Part shown: piece by piece, positions 25,697-33,971 of the stretch
Numbering within the stretch: the first letter of the stretch is position 1
How the letters are laid out: the number at the start of each line of letters is the position of its first letter
Made by a program: the position numbers and the translations under genes
Source of the DNA: Pseudomonas viridiflava
Lineage (GTDB): Bacteria > Pseudomonadota > Gammaproteobacteria > Pseudomonadales > Pseudomonadaceae
Direction of reading: 5' to 3'
Length of the DNA: 64,000 nt
NCBI RefSeq assembly: GCF_900582195.1
Contig: NZ_UTHA01000227.1
Location: 1 to 64,000 of the forward strand
Notes under the pieces: generated by a model
What the model saw: the letters and a program-made list of their open reading frames with translations, nothing else
What the model was told of the DNA's origin: nothing
Database searches by the model: none

Positions 25697-26206
25697 ATGA
25701 GCCTACTGACACGCCTGCTGGCGCGCGGCACTGTCGTGCTCGCCAATTCGGCATCCAAGTTGCAATCGCTGCAAATGCGCCTCACCGCCGGCGAAGTGAA
25801 CGACGACATGGAGCACTTCGAACCTTACGGCTTCACCAGCCACCCGCTGGCCGGTGCCGAAGGTGTCGTCACCTTCATCGGCGGCGACCGTTCCCACGCC
25901 ATCGCTCTGGTCATCGCCGACCGCCGCTATCGTCTGCAAGCGCTGGCCGCAGGTGAAGTGGCGATCTACACCGATGAGGGCGACAAGATTCACTTCAAGC
26001 GTGGGCGGATCATCGACATCGAAACCGCCACGCTGAACATCCGCGCCAGCAGCGCGGTGAACTTCGACACGCCGGTGATCAACCAGACCGGCAAGATCGT
26101 TTCCAGCGGCGATCAGCTCGCCGGTGGCATCAGCCAGATCAAACATGTGCACGTCGGCGTACAGGCCGGCAGCGGCCAGACCGGCGCGCCGGCAGGAGGC
26201 AAGTGA
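25697..26206 (+). CDS. Module 2 baseplate spike, Mu gp45-like
   Basis: A 169-residue gp45/gpV-family spike. The N-terminal OB region (ENDDMEHFEPYG context) precedes strands with IDIETATLNIRAS. Near the C-terminus a KHVHVG segment provides a His-x-His pair, which in Mu and P2 spikes binds an iron ion that sharpens the trimer tip. The tail after it is Gly/Ala-rich. The start is the ATG at 25697. Confidence 0.9.
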   Translation: MSLLTRLLARGTVVLANSASKLQSLQMRLTAGEVNDDMEHFEPYGFTSHPLAGAEGVVTFIGGDRSHAIALVIADRRYRLQALAAGEVAIYTDEGDKIHFKRGRIIDIETATLNIRASSAVNFDTPVINQTGKIVSSGDQLAGGISQIKHVHVGVQAGSGQTGAPAGGK

Positions 26207-26604
26207 TGCTGATCAGCCAAAACCTCCACGCCGCACTGACCCGCGCCGTGCTCATCAGCCTGTTCACCTGGCGCCGTGCCGCCGATGACGACGCCCTCGA
26301 CGACGAAGAGCGCTTCGGTTGGTGGGGCGACACCTTTCCCACCGTTGCCGACGATCGCATCGGCTCGCGGCTATGGCTGCTGCGCCGGGTGAAACTGACC
26401 CGACAAACGCAGATGGACGCCGAGTTCTATGCCCGCGAAGCCTTGCAATGGCTGATCGACGACGGCCATTGCAGCGCCATCGACATCATCAGCGAACGCC
26501 TCGACGCCCAGCGCCTGAACCTGCGCACGGTCCTGACCCTGGCCGACGGCGAACGTCTGGACATCAACCCCGATAACAGTTGGCAGGTGATCTATGCCGT
26601 TTGA
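26206..26604 (+). CDS. Module 2 baseplate wedge protein, Mu gp46-like
   Basis: A 132-residue gp46 family protein, the Mu-type counterpart of the gp25-like wedge piece. GWWGDTFP and GSRLWLLRRVK (about residues 39-65) are the family hallmark. Its ATG overlaps the spike stop (TGATG), and its end overlaps the gp47 start by 11 bases. Confidence 0.92.
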   Translation: MLISQNLHAALTRAVLISLFTWRRAADDDALDDEERFGWWGDTFPTVADDRIGSRLWLLRRVKLTRQTQMDAEFYAREALQWLIDDGHCSAIDIISERLDAQRLNLRTVLTLADGERLDINPDNSWQVIYAV

Positions 26605-27640
26605 AACCCCTTCGCTGCCGGTGCTGATCAAACGCACCCAAAGCGACCTGGCCGGCGATTCGCTGCGCCAGTCCGATGCGCAAGTGCTGGCCCGTACCCT
26701 CGGTGGCGCAGCTTATGGTTTGTACGGTTATCTCGACTGGATTGCCGAGCAGATCCTGCCCGATAAAGCCGATGAGTCGACCCTGGAACGCATTGCCGCT
26801 CTACGTCTGAATCAACCGCGCAAACCCGCGCAAGTGGCCACCGGCAGCGTCAGTTTTACCGCTACTGCAGGCGCGGTGCTGGACGCCGATACGCTGCTGC
26901 AAACCAATGACGGCCGCACCTACAAAGTCACCGCCGCACGCACCACGGCTAATGGCAGCAACACCACCACCATCGCCGCTCTGGATGCCGGCAGCCTCGG
27001 CAATGCCGACGCCGGGCTGGCGCTGACACCGGTGCAGCCGATTGCCGGTGTGGTCGGCAACAGCTTTGTCGTGCTGGCGCCGGGACTCAGCGGCGGCGTG
27101 GCGCGGGAAAGTCTGGAGTCGCTGCGCTCGCGGGTGATTCGTTCCTACCGCGTGATTCCCCATGGCGGCTCGGCCAGTGACTACGAGACCTGGGCGCTGG
27201 AAGTGCCGGGTGTGACCCGCGCCTGGTGTCGTGGCGGCCTGCTCGGGCCGGGCACGGTGACGGTGTTCATCATGCGTGATGAAGACCCGCAACCGGTGCC
27301 CAACGATGAGCAATTGGCGGAGGTTCAGGCGTACATCGAACCGCTGCGTCCGGTGACCGCGGAAGTGCACGTGCAGCGGCCGATTCAGGTGCCGGTGGTG
27401 TATCGCTTCAAGAGCGTCAACCCGGACACCAGCGCCGTGCGCGCTGCGGTTGAGGCGCAACTGCGCGACCTGCACAACCGCGAAGCCGATCTGGGTGTGC
27501 CGTTGCTGATCAGTCATATCCGCGAAGCCATTAGCAGCGCTGGTGGTGAGTACGATCACACGCTGACCGCGCCAGCCGCTGACGTGCCCGCCGGGCAAAG
27601 CGAACTGCTGACCTTCGGAGGTTGCGTATGGGGGGCATAA
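26594..27640 (+). CDS. Module 2 baseplate J, Mu gp47-like
   Basis: A 348-residue baseplate_J family protein. The FTATAGAVLDADTLLQT region (residues about 91-107) and SLRSRVIRSYRVIPHGGSAS (about 176-195) are highly typical. It is one of the two wedge proteins that connect to fibres. It is unrelated at a glance to the module 1 J beyond the family level, as expected for separate ancestry. Confidence 0.93.
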   Translation: MPFETPSLPVLIKRTQSDLAGDSLRQSDAQVLARTLGGAAYGLYGYLDWIAEQILPDKADESTLERIAALRLNQPRKPAQVATGSVSFTATAGAVLDADTLLQTNDGRTYKVTAARTTANGSNTTTIAALDAGSLGNADAGLALTPVQPIAGVVGNSFVVLAPGLSGGVARESLESLRSRVIRSYRVIPHGGSASDYETWALEVPGVTRAWCRGGLLGPGTVTVFIMRDEDPQPVPNDEQLAEVQAYIEPLRPVTAEVHVQRPIQVPVVYRFKSVNPDTSAVRAAVEAQLRDLHNREADLGVPLLISHIREAISSAGGEYDHTLTAPAADVPAGQSELLTFGGCVWGA

Positions 27641-28227
27641 GAACCGCCGCGCAATATCAGGCGCAATTGCGCGCCTTGCTGCCCAGCGGCCCGGCGTGGG
27701 ACCCGGAGCGCGTGCCGGAACTGGAAGAAGTTCTGCAAGGCGTCGCCGTCGAACTGGCCCGCCTCGATGCCCGCGCCGCCGACCTGCTCAACGAAATGGA
27801 CCCGGCCGGCGTCAGCGAACTGGTGCCGGATTGGGAACAGGTGATGAACCTGCCCGACCCGTGCCTTGGCGCCACACCGCTGTTCGACGACCGTCGCCTC
27901 GCCGTACGCCGACGCCTGCTCGCGGTCGGCAGCCAAGCCGTCGGTTACTACATCGACATCGCCAAAAGCCAGGGTTACCCCAACGCGACCATCACCGAAC
28001 TCGAAGCCCCGCGTATGGGCCGCTCGCGTTTCGGCTCGGCGCATTGGGGCACGTGGGAGGCGCAGTTCATGTGGACGCTCAATACTGGCGGGCGCTTGCT
28101 GCTTGGCCGGCGTTACGGCGCGAGTTATTGGGGCGAGCGCTTCGGCGTCAATCCCGGCTCGGCGCTGGAGTGCTTGATTCATCGCAGTGCGCCGGCGCAT
28201 ACCAAGGTGCACATCAATTATGACTAG
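27628..28227 (+). CDS. Module 2 wedge protein, Mu gp48-like (DUF2313)
   Basis: A 199-residue DUF2313 / YmfQ-like protein, which in Mu links the baseplate arm to the fibre. The N-terminal LLPSGPAWDPE (about residues 16-27) and the central LLAVGSQAVGYYIDIAK match the family. The start at 27628 follows GGAGG and overlaps gp47. It is the last invariable gene before the fibre cassettes. Confidence 0.9.
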   Translation: MGGIRTAAQYQAQLRALLPSGPAWDPERVPELEEVLQGVAVELARLDARAADLLNEMDPAGVSELVPDWEQVMNLPDPCLGATPLFDDRRLAVRRRLLAVGSQAVGYYIDIAKSQGYPNATITELEAPRMGRSRFGSAHWGTWEAQFMWTLNTGGRLLLGRRYGASYWGERFGVNPGSALECLIHRSAPAHTKVHINYD

Positions 28228-28241
28228 GGAGGAATGAGGGG

Positions 28242-28973
28242 ATGGATTATCCGAAGAGCGTGCCCAGTTCCGGGCTGGTGAACGGCAAATTTGTTGATGA
28301 AAACCCTTTGATGGGGACACCGGGCTCGTTGATTCCGGCGCGATGGGGTAACAGCGTCACCGATGAAATCATCAATGCGATCACGGCTGCCGGACTCGTA
28401 CCCGAGGAGAACGACAGCACGCAGCTCAGAGCGGCAATTTCGGCAATTGTCGAAAAGAACAAAAGTGATTCTCTGGCAAGCAAGGATGAAGCAGAGGCGG
28501 GCACCAGCAGTAGCCGCCTGATGACGCCGCAGCGGGTGTTTCAAGCGATCGAAAAGAAAGTGGTTCAAGCCACTGAAACGGTTTTTGGCTGGGCGCGGAT
28601 CGCGACGCAAAGCCAGGTCAACGCGGGGACTGACGACACCACCATCGTCACACCGAAAAAGCTCTGGTTTGGCGTTTCCTACAGCATTGGCGCGAACGGC
28701 TATATCGCTTTTCCGAGCTGGCTGGGCGGCTTCATGATCCAGTGGGTCGTGATCACTATCGCTACAGATAAAACCTATGTTGCAAAACCCTGGCCGGTGG
28801 CTTTCAAGACCCAGTGCGCCGCTACCTGGGCAAGTTACTCGCACAGCGGCAACGCACCCTTTTTCGATATCGTCACTCCGCCCTTGGTGACCTATTTTGA
28901 TCCCAGCCAGGTTCAAGTCTTGAGCAATTCCGGTGGCTCCGGTTTTGTCACTGTCCTAGGGGTGGGTAATTGA
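28242..28973 (+). CDS. Tail fibre 1 (243 aa) with gp53-like C-terminal domain
   Basis: The first of four fibre paralogues. Residues 1-65 are the shared head: MDYPKSVPSSGLVNGKFVDE, then GTPGSLIPARWGN, then the QL..AI helix. A central helical part (about 75-130) has the SLASKDEAEAG motif also found in fibre 3. The C-terminal domain starts with GYIAFPSWLGGFMIQW, the signature of gp53-like fibre ends. It overlaps nothing and is followed one base later by its chaperone. It is probably a complete short fibre. Confidence 0.82.
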   Translation: MDYPKSVPSSGLVNGKFVDENPLMGTPGSLIPARWGNSVTDEIINAITAAGLVPEENDSTQLRAAISAIVEKNKSDSLASKDEAEAGTSSSRLMTPQRVFQAIEKKVVQATETVFGWARIATQSQVNAGTDDTTIVTPKKLWFGVSYSIGANGYIAFPSWLGGFMIQWVVITIATDKTYVAKPWPVAFKTQCAATWASYSHSGNAPFFDIVTPPLVTYFDPSQVQVLSNSGGSGFVTVLGVGN

Positions 28974-28974
28974 A

Positions 28975-29400
28975 ATGAAACGTTTCTATAGCCGTACCAC
29001 CGGCAACACCTATTTGTCGGGTTATCACACCAGCCTTCCAGACGATGCCGTTGAAATTGACGAGGCACATTATGAGTCGGTAATCGCAAATCCTGAAGCG
29101 GGTACCGAGCGATCTCATGACGATCACGGTCTGCCGATCCTGGTCGCGTCGACACCACTTTCAGATGAGCAAACGTCGACTCAAGCCAAAGCATGGCGCG
29201 ATCAGGAGTTCAACCGGATTGTCTGGTTGCGCGATCGTCACCGTGACGAAGTGGAACTGATGAAGACCACCACGCTGTCCGACGCTGAGTACTTGACGCT
29301 GCTGACCTACCTGCAGGCGCTGCGCAAGTGGCCCCAGGCGAAGAAATTTCCCACGCAACGCTCTCGACCGAAAAAGCCTGCCTGGATGACTGCCGAGTGA
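28975..29400 (+). CDS. Tail fibre assembly chaperone 1
   Basis: A 141-residue fibre chaperone. The N-terminal YSRTTGNTYLSGYH motif, the DDAVEI stretch and the C-terminal TYLQALRKWPQ segment are those of phage fibre assembly proteins. Chaperones are normally specific to the adjoining fibre. It starts one base after the fibre 1 stop. Confidence 0.85.
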   Translation: MKRFYSRTTGNTYLSGYHTSLPDDAVEIDEAHYESVIANPEAGTERSHDDHGLPILVASTPLSDEQTSTQAKAWRDQEFNRIVWLRDRHRDEVELMKTTTLSDAEYLTLLTYLQALRKWPQAKKFPTQRSRPKKPAWMTAE

Positions 29401-29457
29401 CTGGATGCTGCGTTGCCGGCATCGCCTACCAATGTTTCAGGTAAAGGAAAACCAGCT

Positions 29458-30495
29458 ATGGATTATCCAAAAAGCGTCCCCAGCGTCGGTCTGGTCGATG
29501 GCCGTTTCGTCGATGAAAACCCCGTGGCGGGAACGCCGGGATCGTTGATTCCGGCGGTATGGGGCAATGCGGTCACAGAGGAAGTACTCAACGTTGTCAT
29601 CGGTGCAGGACTAACACCTGCTGAAGGTGACAACCGGCAGTTGCTTAAAGCCTTGCAGGTGCTGTTGGCATTGGCCAGCCCTATGGCAACGTCAGTGACC
29701 AGTGTGTCGACTTCCAAAGCGTTGGCGGCAAATGAGCTCGGACTGGTGCTCGTCAATGCGAGCAGTGGTGCGACCACCATCAGCCTGCCGCCGGCGGACC
29801 TTGCGCTGGGGGTTCGCGACGTCATAGTCCGTCGGGTCGACAACTCGACATCGCGCCTGGCAGTGCGCGCGTCGGGCACCGACAAAATCAGATTTCATAC
29901 CCATCTTGTCGCAGCCGGTTATCCCTTTTTTGTACTGATGGGCTCGGGGGACTGGTGGCATCTACGCAGTGATGGCGCAGGCAACTGGTGGCCGATCGGA
30001 CGCTTCGATGGCACACCGTTGGGCCGGGCTGTCTTCGAGACCACGGCACTGCTTAACCCCGGAGGATACGGTCAGCTTAACGGCGCGGTATTCAGTCGCA
30101 GCGACTGGCCGTGGTTGTGGGATCACGCGCAGCAGTCCGGCACCCTGACCACTGAAGCCGCGAGGGTAGGGGCCGAGGGGGGCTGGACCAGCGGGGACGG
30201 CATGTTGACCTTTCGCGGGCCGGAGGGTCGAGGTGAGTTCATCAGAGTGTGCGATGAGGGGCGTGGGGTTGATGTCGGTCGCTCGGTTGGTAGTTGGCAG
30301 GTCGACATGTTCCGTGCTCATCGACACGAACTCAAAAGCGACTTGCTGGGCGTGCCTTTGGTATCAGCTCAGAACGCAGCACCGGACGCGTTGTTCAATC
30401 AGGCCAATATCAGCCTCGGGTTTACCGAAAGCACCGGTGGTGTCGAAACCCGTCCGCGCAACATGGCCTATGCAGGCCGGATAAAGCTCATCTAA
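29458..30495 (+). CDS. Tail fibre 2 (345 aa), collar-type C-terminus
   Basis: The shared head (1-60) continues into a beta-rich shaft that includes NASSGATTISLPPADLALG. The C-terminal 130 residues form a collar-like region with EGRGEFIRVCDEGRGVDVGR and ending in ETRPRNMAYAGRIKLI. This resembles the collar blocks of the module 1 fibre and shows that the same receptor-binding fold is used in both modules. The start at 29458 follows AAAGGAAA. Confidence 0.82.
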   Translation: MDYPKSVPSVGLVDGRFVDENPVAGTPGSLIPAVWGNAVTEEVLNVVIGAGLTPAEGDNRQLLKALQVLLALASPMATSVTSVSTSKALAANELGLVLVNASSGATTISLPPADLALGVRDVIVRRVDNSTSRLAVRASGTDKIRFHTHLVAAGYPFFVLMGSGDWWHLRSDGAGNWWPIGRFDGTPLGRAVFETTALLNPGGYGQLNGAVFSRSDWPWLWDHAQQSGTLTTEAARVGAEGGWTSGDGMLTFRGPEGRGEFIRVCDEGRGVDVGRSVGSWQVDMFRAHRHELKSDLLGVPLVSAQNAAPDALFNQANISLGFTESTGGVETRPRNMAYAGRIKLI

Positions 30496-30539
30496 CGCGA
30501 GTTTTTCGTTTTCTGAGCACCATCAAATGGAAATGAACA

Positions 30540-31124
30540 ATGCCCTATTACTACGTAGTAAATGACGGGACGCAAGAAATAACCGGACCGATCGAGTTGC
30601 CGATCACACCCGGAATAGGCGTTCAAATACCCGGCAATGCAATCGAGTTGACTGAATTGCTGCCCACCATTGAGCCCGGTTATGTTTGGGTGTGGCGCAA
30701 TGGGCAAATTTTGCAACTGATCGACTTGCGCAACCGGCTGGTTTATCGCAAAGACAATGGCAACTCGCTTTACTGGAGCGAGCTTGGGCCTATCCCTGAC
30801 TATCTGACCGTCAAGCCGCGTCCCGACACTTTCTACTTCTGGAAAGACGATGACTGGGTGCCGGATGTCGACGCCCAACGTACGGCATTGGTAACGCAGG
30901 CGGGCTTAGAGCGCGATAACCGCCTGCGCGAAGTGGTCATTCGTGTCGCACCATTGCAATACGCTTACGAACTGGGCGAGGCGAGCAGTGATCACCTGGC
31001 CACGCTGCAAATATGGAAACGCTACGCGCTTACTCTGGCCCGGATCGAGCTGCAACCGGATTACCCCTTGGTCATTGAATGGCCCGCGACGCCTGCCGAA
31101 CAGGTTGTTTCACCAATTTCATAA
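30540..31124 (+). CDS. Tail fibre assembly chaperone 2 (Caudo_TAP-like)
   Basis: A 194-residue chaperone of a different family from chaperones 1 and 3, longer, with a YYYVVNDGTQEITGPIELP start and a late ALTLARIELQPDYPLVIEWP segment that suits Caudo_TAP proteins. It follows fibre 2 by 44 bases and precedes a 172-base gap. Confidence 0.78.
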   Translation: MPYYYVVNDGTQEITGPIELPITPGIGVQIPGNAIELTELLPTIEPGYVWVWRNGQILQLIDLRNRLVYRKDNGNSLYWSELGPIPDYLTVKPRPDTFYFWKDDDWVPDVDAQRTALVTQAGLERDNRLREVVIRVAPLQYAYELGEASSDHLATLQIWKRYALTLARIELQPDYPLVIEWPATPAEQVVSPIS

Positions 31125-31296
31125 GCGCAACTCAATTGATTAAAGCCTCGTAGACGGCTTGGTGCTGTCGGTATTCGGCTGCCTGTCAGAGCTTGAAGGC
31201 TATGGCGTGGAGGGGCTGCAACGATGCGCGTTTGTTGACAGCAGATTGGCGGCCTTCAGGGCCAGAGTGGCTTGTTTAAAAAACAGGAGAAATTTA
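31125..31296 (+). other. Gap before fibre 3
   Basis: No gene can be supported here. The segment is A/T-richer than module 2 and ends with the ribosome site AGGAG for fibre 3. It may be a scar of cassette insertion. Confidence 0.4.
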
Positions 31297-32037
31297 ATGG
31301 ATTACCCAAATAGTGTGCCCAGTGCCGGTCTTGTAAACGGTCGGTTTGTCGATGAAGACGCGCTGAGTGGTAGGCCGGGATCGTTGATTCCGGCGAGTTG
31401 GGGAAATAGCGTTACGCAGGAAATTCTTGAAGTTATCAGAACCTCCGGAGCAGTCGCGGACGAAGCTGATAACACTCAGTTAAGAGCAGCAATTAATACG
31501 CTGATCTCGAAGAAATACAGTGAAAGCCTGGCCAGTCAAGAAGACGCGGAGTCTGGTGCCAGTACCACCAAGTTAATGACACCGTTGCGCGTAGTCCAAT
31601 CCATTGCGAAGAAAATCCAACAGGCGACAGAGTCCATCGTAGGCATAGCAAAAGTTGCTTCTCAGGCAGAGGTCAATGCTGGCGTCAGCGACGCGTCTAT
31701 TGTGACTCCGAAAAAACTTAGACTTGGATTCAAGGTAAATCTGGGCATTTCAGGCTACATCGTTTTTCCCTCTTGGATGGGAGGGTTGATCATCCAGTGG
31801 ATTAACGGCAGCGCCAGTCAGTCAGGCAACAATAATTGTGGTGATCTGAATTTATGGCCACTCGCATTTCCCAATGCGATGTTTCTCGCGGTTGCCACCC
31901 ATGAAGGTGGTTCAACGGCAACCTTCTTGACGTGGAACGATACTTCAACAGTAAGTAGGAGAGTGGGCATCAATGTGCGCTGTCCTGATTATTCCAACTC
32001 TTCCATTTCCGCCCGAATCATAGGAATAGGGTACTGA
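31297..32037 (+). CDS. Tail fibre 3 (246 aa) with gp53-like C-terminal domain
   Basis: It has the same plan as fibre 1. The shared head (MDYPNSVPS, GRPGSLIPASWGN) is followed by SLASQEDAESGAS and VVTPKK-type linkers, and then GYIVFPSWMGGLIIQW at about residue 150. Similarity to fibre 1 runs almost to the gp53 block, then the last 80 residues differ entirely. The gene uses more A/T-ending codons (TTA, AGA, AAA) than its neighbours, which suggests acquisition from another source. The start at 31297 follows AGGAG. Confidence 0.82.
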   Translation: MDYPNSVPSAGLVNGRFVDEDALSGRPGSLIPASWGNSVTQEILEVIRTSGAVADEADNTQLRAAINTLISKKYSESLASQEDAESGASTTKLMTPLRVVQSIAKKIQQATESIVGIAKVASQAEVNAGVSDASIVTPKKLRLGFKVNLGISGYIVFPSWMGGLIIQWINGSASQSGNNNCGDLNLWPLAFPNAMFLAVATHEGGSTATFLTWNDTSTVSRRVGINVRCPDYSNSSISARIIGIGY

Positions 32038-32039
32038 CT

Positions 32040-32471
32040 ATGTATTATTTTTCGCCGGCAACTTCTGGTTTTTATCATTCGGATGTACACGGAGTGAGTA
32101 TTCCTTCCGACGCGTTTGCGCTCAGCGAAGGTGAGTACTGCGGGCTGGTATCGAATGCTCCGAAAGGTACGGTTCTGTCGTTGAATAGTGAGGGACGACC
32201 GGAGCGGTTTTTTTTGGCGGAACCGTCCAGTGACGCGCAAGAACGAATGTGGCGCGGCAAGGCGTTGGAGCTGACTCAGTGGCTAGTCCTTCGCGATGCA
32301 GAAGAACTGGAAATGGGCGAGGGCACAACCTTGCGTACCGAGGAGTTCAAAGAGCTTCTGGTCTACCGGCAAGCACTGCGCGACTGGCCCAATCAGCCGG
32401 ACTTCCCGGATGCCCGCTCGCGCCCGGTCGAACCTGACTGGCTTGACGGTTTGCTACGGGCGAATGGCTGA
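32040..32471 (+). CDS. Tail fibre assembly chaperone 3
   Basis: A 143-residue chaperone of the same type as chaperone 1: an N-terminal MYYFSPATSGFYHSD motif, a DAFALSE stretch, and a C-terminal LLVYRQALRDWPNQPDFPD. It begins two bases after the fibre 3 stop. The pairing of similar fibres (1 and 3) with similar chaperones (1 and 3) fits co-transfer as cassettes. Confidence 0.85.
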   Translation: MYYFSPATSGFYHSDVHGVSIPSDAFALSEGEYCGLVSNAPKGTVLSLNSEGRPERFFLAEPSSDAQERMWRGKALELTQWLVLRDAEELEMGEGTTLRTEEFKELLVYRQALRDWPNQPDFPDARSRPVEPDWLDGLLRANG

Positions 32472-32503
32472 GCGCTTCGCCCATCAATCAAGGATAGATA
32501 TAC

Positions 32504-33706
32504 ATGGATTACCCAAAAAGTGTCCCCGGCTCAGGCTTGGTTGACGGCAAGTTTGTCGATGAAGATGCCATCGCTGGAACACCGGGATCATTGATCCCGG
32601 CGAGCTGGGGCAACAGTGTCACCCAGGAAATTCTCAGCGCGATTACCGCAGCGGGGTTGAGCCCGGATGAGCAGCAGACTGACCAATTGGCACAAGCGAT
32701 CCGGCAGTTGTCCAGACCCGACCCGATGCAACAATTCCCTGTGCAGGTGTATCGCAGGAATCTGCTCATTAATGGCGACTTCCGAATCTGGCAACGTGGG
32801 GCGAGCAATCAGGCTCCCAATATCGGTGGTTATGTGGCGGACCGTTTTCGTTGCGACTGGAACGGCAACGCCGGAGTAAGCATCACTCGCCAGACGTTTC
32901 CACTCGGCCAAGGGGAGGTTCCTGGTGAACCTGCCTGCTTCTTGCGCTGGCAACAAACTGCGGCAGGCGCAGGGGCAACGACTCACAGGATTTCACAAAG
33001 TATCGAATCGGTCAGAACACTCGCCGGTAGGACTGCAACATTGACGTTCTGGGCGCGATCCGATGCCGCGCGGCCATTGCAAGTCGCCATCGCTCAACAA
33101 TTCGGTGTGGGAGGATCGGCCGCTGTTGTGAGGGTTGTTGATGTCTTTCAGCTAAGTACAACGTGGAGCCGATATACAGCAACGTTTCAGGTGCCTGCCA
33201 TTTCCGGAAAAATGCAAGGGGCCAGCGATTGCCTGACATTGTCTTTCGACCTGCCTTTGAATGTTTTGCAGACGGTCGATCTGACCCTTGTGCAGCTGGA
33301 GGAGGGACCTGTTTCCACGCCTTTCGAAGTTCGACCAATTGTCGAAGAACTGATGCTGTGTCAGCGTTACTACGAAAAGTCTTTTGCGAGCGGAATACCG
33401 GTCAAGGCAAACAACGGAACCAACACCTGTATTTCGACGTTCACCCAAGTACCGTCAGGCAACATGGGGCAATACGGTATGACCATCGGTTTTCTGGTGC
33501 AGAAAAGAGTTCAGCCCACCGTGACCGCGTATTGCCCGGCTGACAACAGCAATCAAGTCTGGAATCAAACGATTAGCAAGGCGTGCACTGGCACTACATT
33601 GCAAGGTGTAACAGATCGCAGTATCTCATTCGCAACTGTCACGCCTGTAGGAAGTGCCCCTGGGCAAACCTTGCAACTGGAATGGACAGCAGACGCGGAA
33701 ATCTAG
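32504..33706 (+). CDS. Tail fibre 4 (400 aa) with a carbohydrate-binding-like domain
   Basis: The shared head (1-65) is followed by a long module starting RRNLLINGDFRIWQRGAS (about residue 84). It has the sequence pattern of CBM-like jelly rolls in phage adhesins (YVADRF, LTFWARSD, STTWSRYTATF, DLTLVQLEEG). It ends in a beta-rich tip with FEVRPIVEELMLCQRYYEKSF. The start at 32504 has AGGATA upstream. This fibre has no full chaperone but is followed by a 72-residue ORF. Confidence 0.82.
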   Translation: MDYPKSVPGSGLVDGKFVDEDAIAGTPGSLIPASWGNSVTQEILSAITAAGLSPDEQQTDQLAQAIRQLSRPDPMQQFPVQVYRRNLLINGDFRIWQRGASNQAPNIGGYVADRFRCDWNGNAGVSITRQTFPLGQGEVPGEPACFLRWQQTAAGAGATTHRISQSIESVRTLAGRTATLTFWARSDAARPLQVAIAQQFGVGGSAAVVRVVDVFQLSTTWSRYTATFQVPAISGKMQGASDCLTLSFDLPLNVLQTVDLTLVQLEEGPVSTPFEVRPIVEELMLCQRYYEKSFASGIPVKANNGTNTCISTFTQVPSGNMGQYGMTIGFLVQKRVQPTVTAYCPADNSNQVWNQTISKACTGTTLQGVTDRSISFATVTPVGSAPGQTLQLEWTADAEI

Positions 33707-33716
33707 GAGAGAATTC

Positions 33717-33935
33717 ATGACCTATCAGTTGACCGCTTGCGGTGTGCTGCGCACGGAGGATTTCGCGTTCATCCCACCCGATCCAACCAATCGCGACTGG
33801 CTTGAATATCAGGAGTGGCTTTTATCGGGCGGTCAAGTGCAGTCCCCCGGGGGAGCACTTGGAGAGGCCGTAGAGCAGAGCACCCTGAAAACTCTGGCAA
33901 ATAAATGGCTGGCAGGCATTGGCCGCCAACCATGA
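33717..33935 (+). CDS. Small fibre-associated protein
   Basis: A 72-residue protein with the pattern FAFIPPDPTNRDWLEYQEWLLSGG, which recurs in short ORFs beside phage fibre genes. I cannot assign a function. It starts ten bases after the fibre 4 stop with AGGAG upstream and could serve as a chaperone for fibre 4, or be a relic of one. Confidence 0.68.
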   Translation: MTYQLTACGVLRTEDFAFIPPDPTNRDWLEYQEWLLSGGQVQSPGGALGEAVEQSTLKTLANKWLAGIGRQP

Positions 33936-33971
33936 TTCAATCAGGGCAATATCCAGGGAGGATCAAGCATT

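Noticed and set aside
28242..33935. DNA-invertase-driven fibre switch
   Set aside because: All fibre genes are in the same direction, and neither a serine invertase gene nor inverted crossover sites were found in the window.
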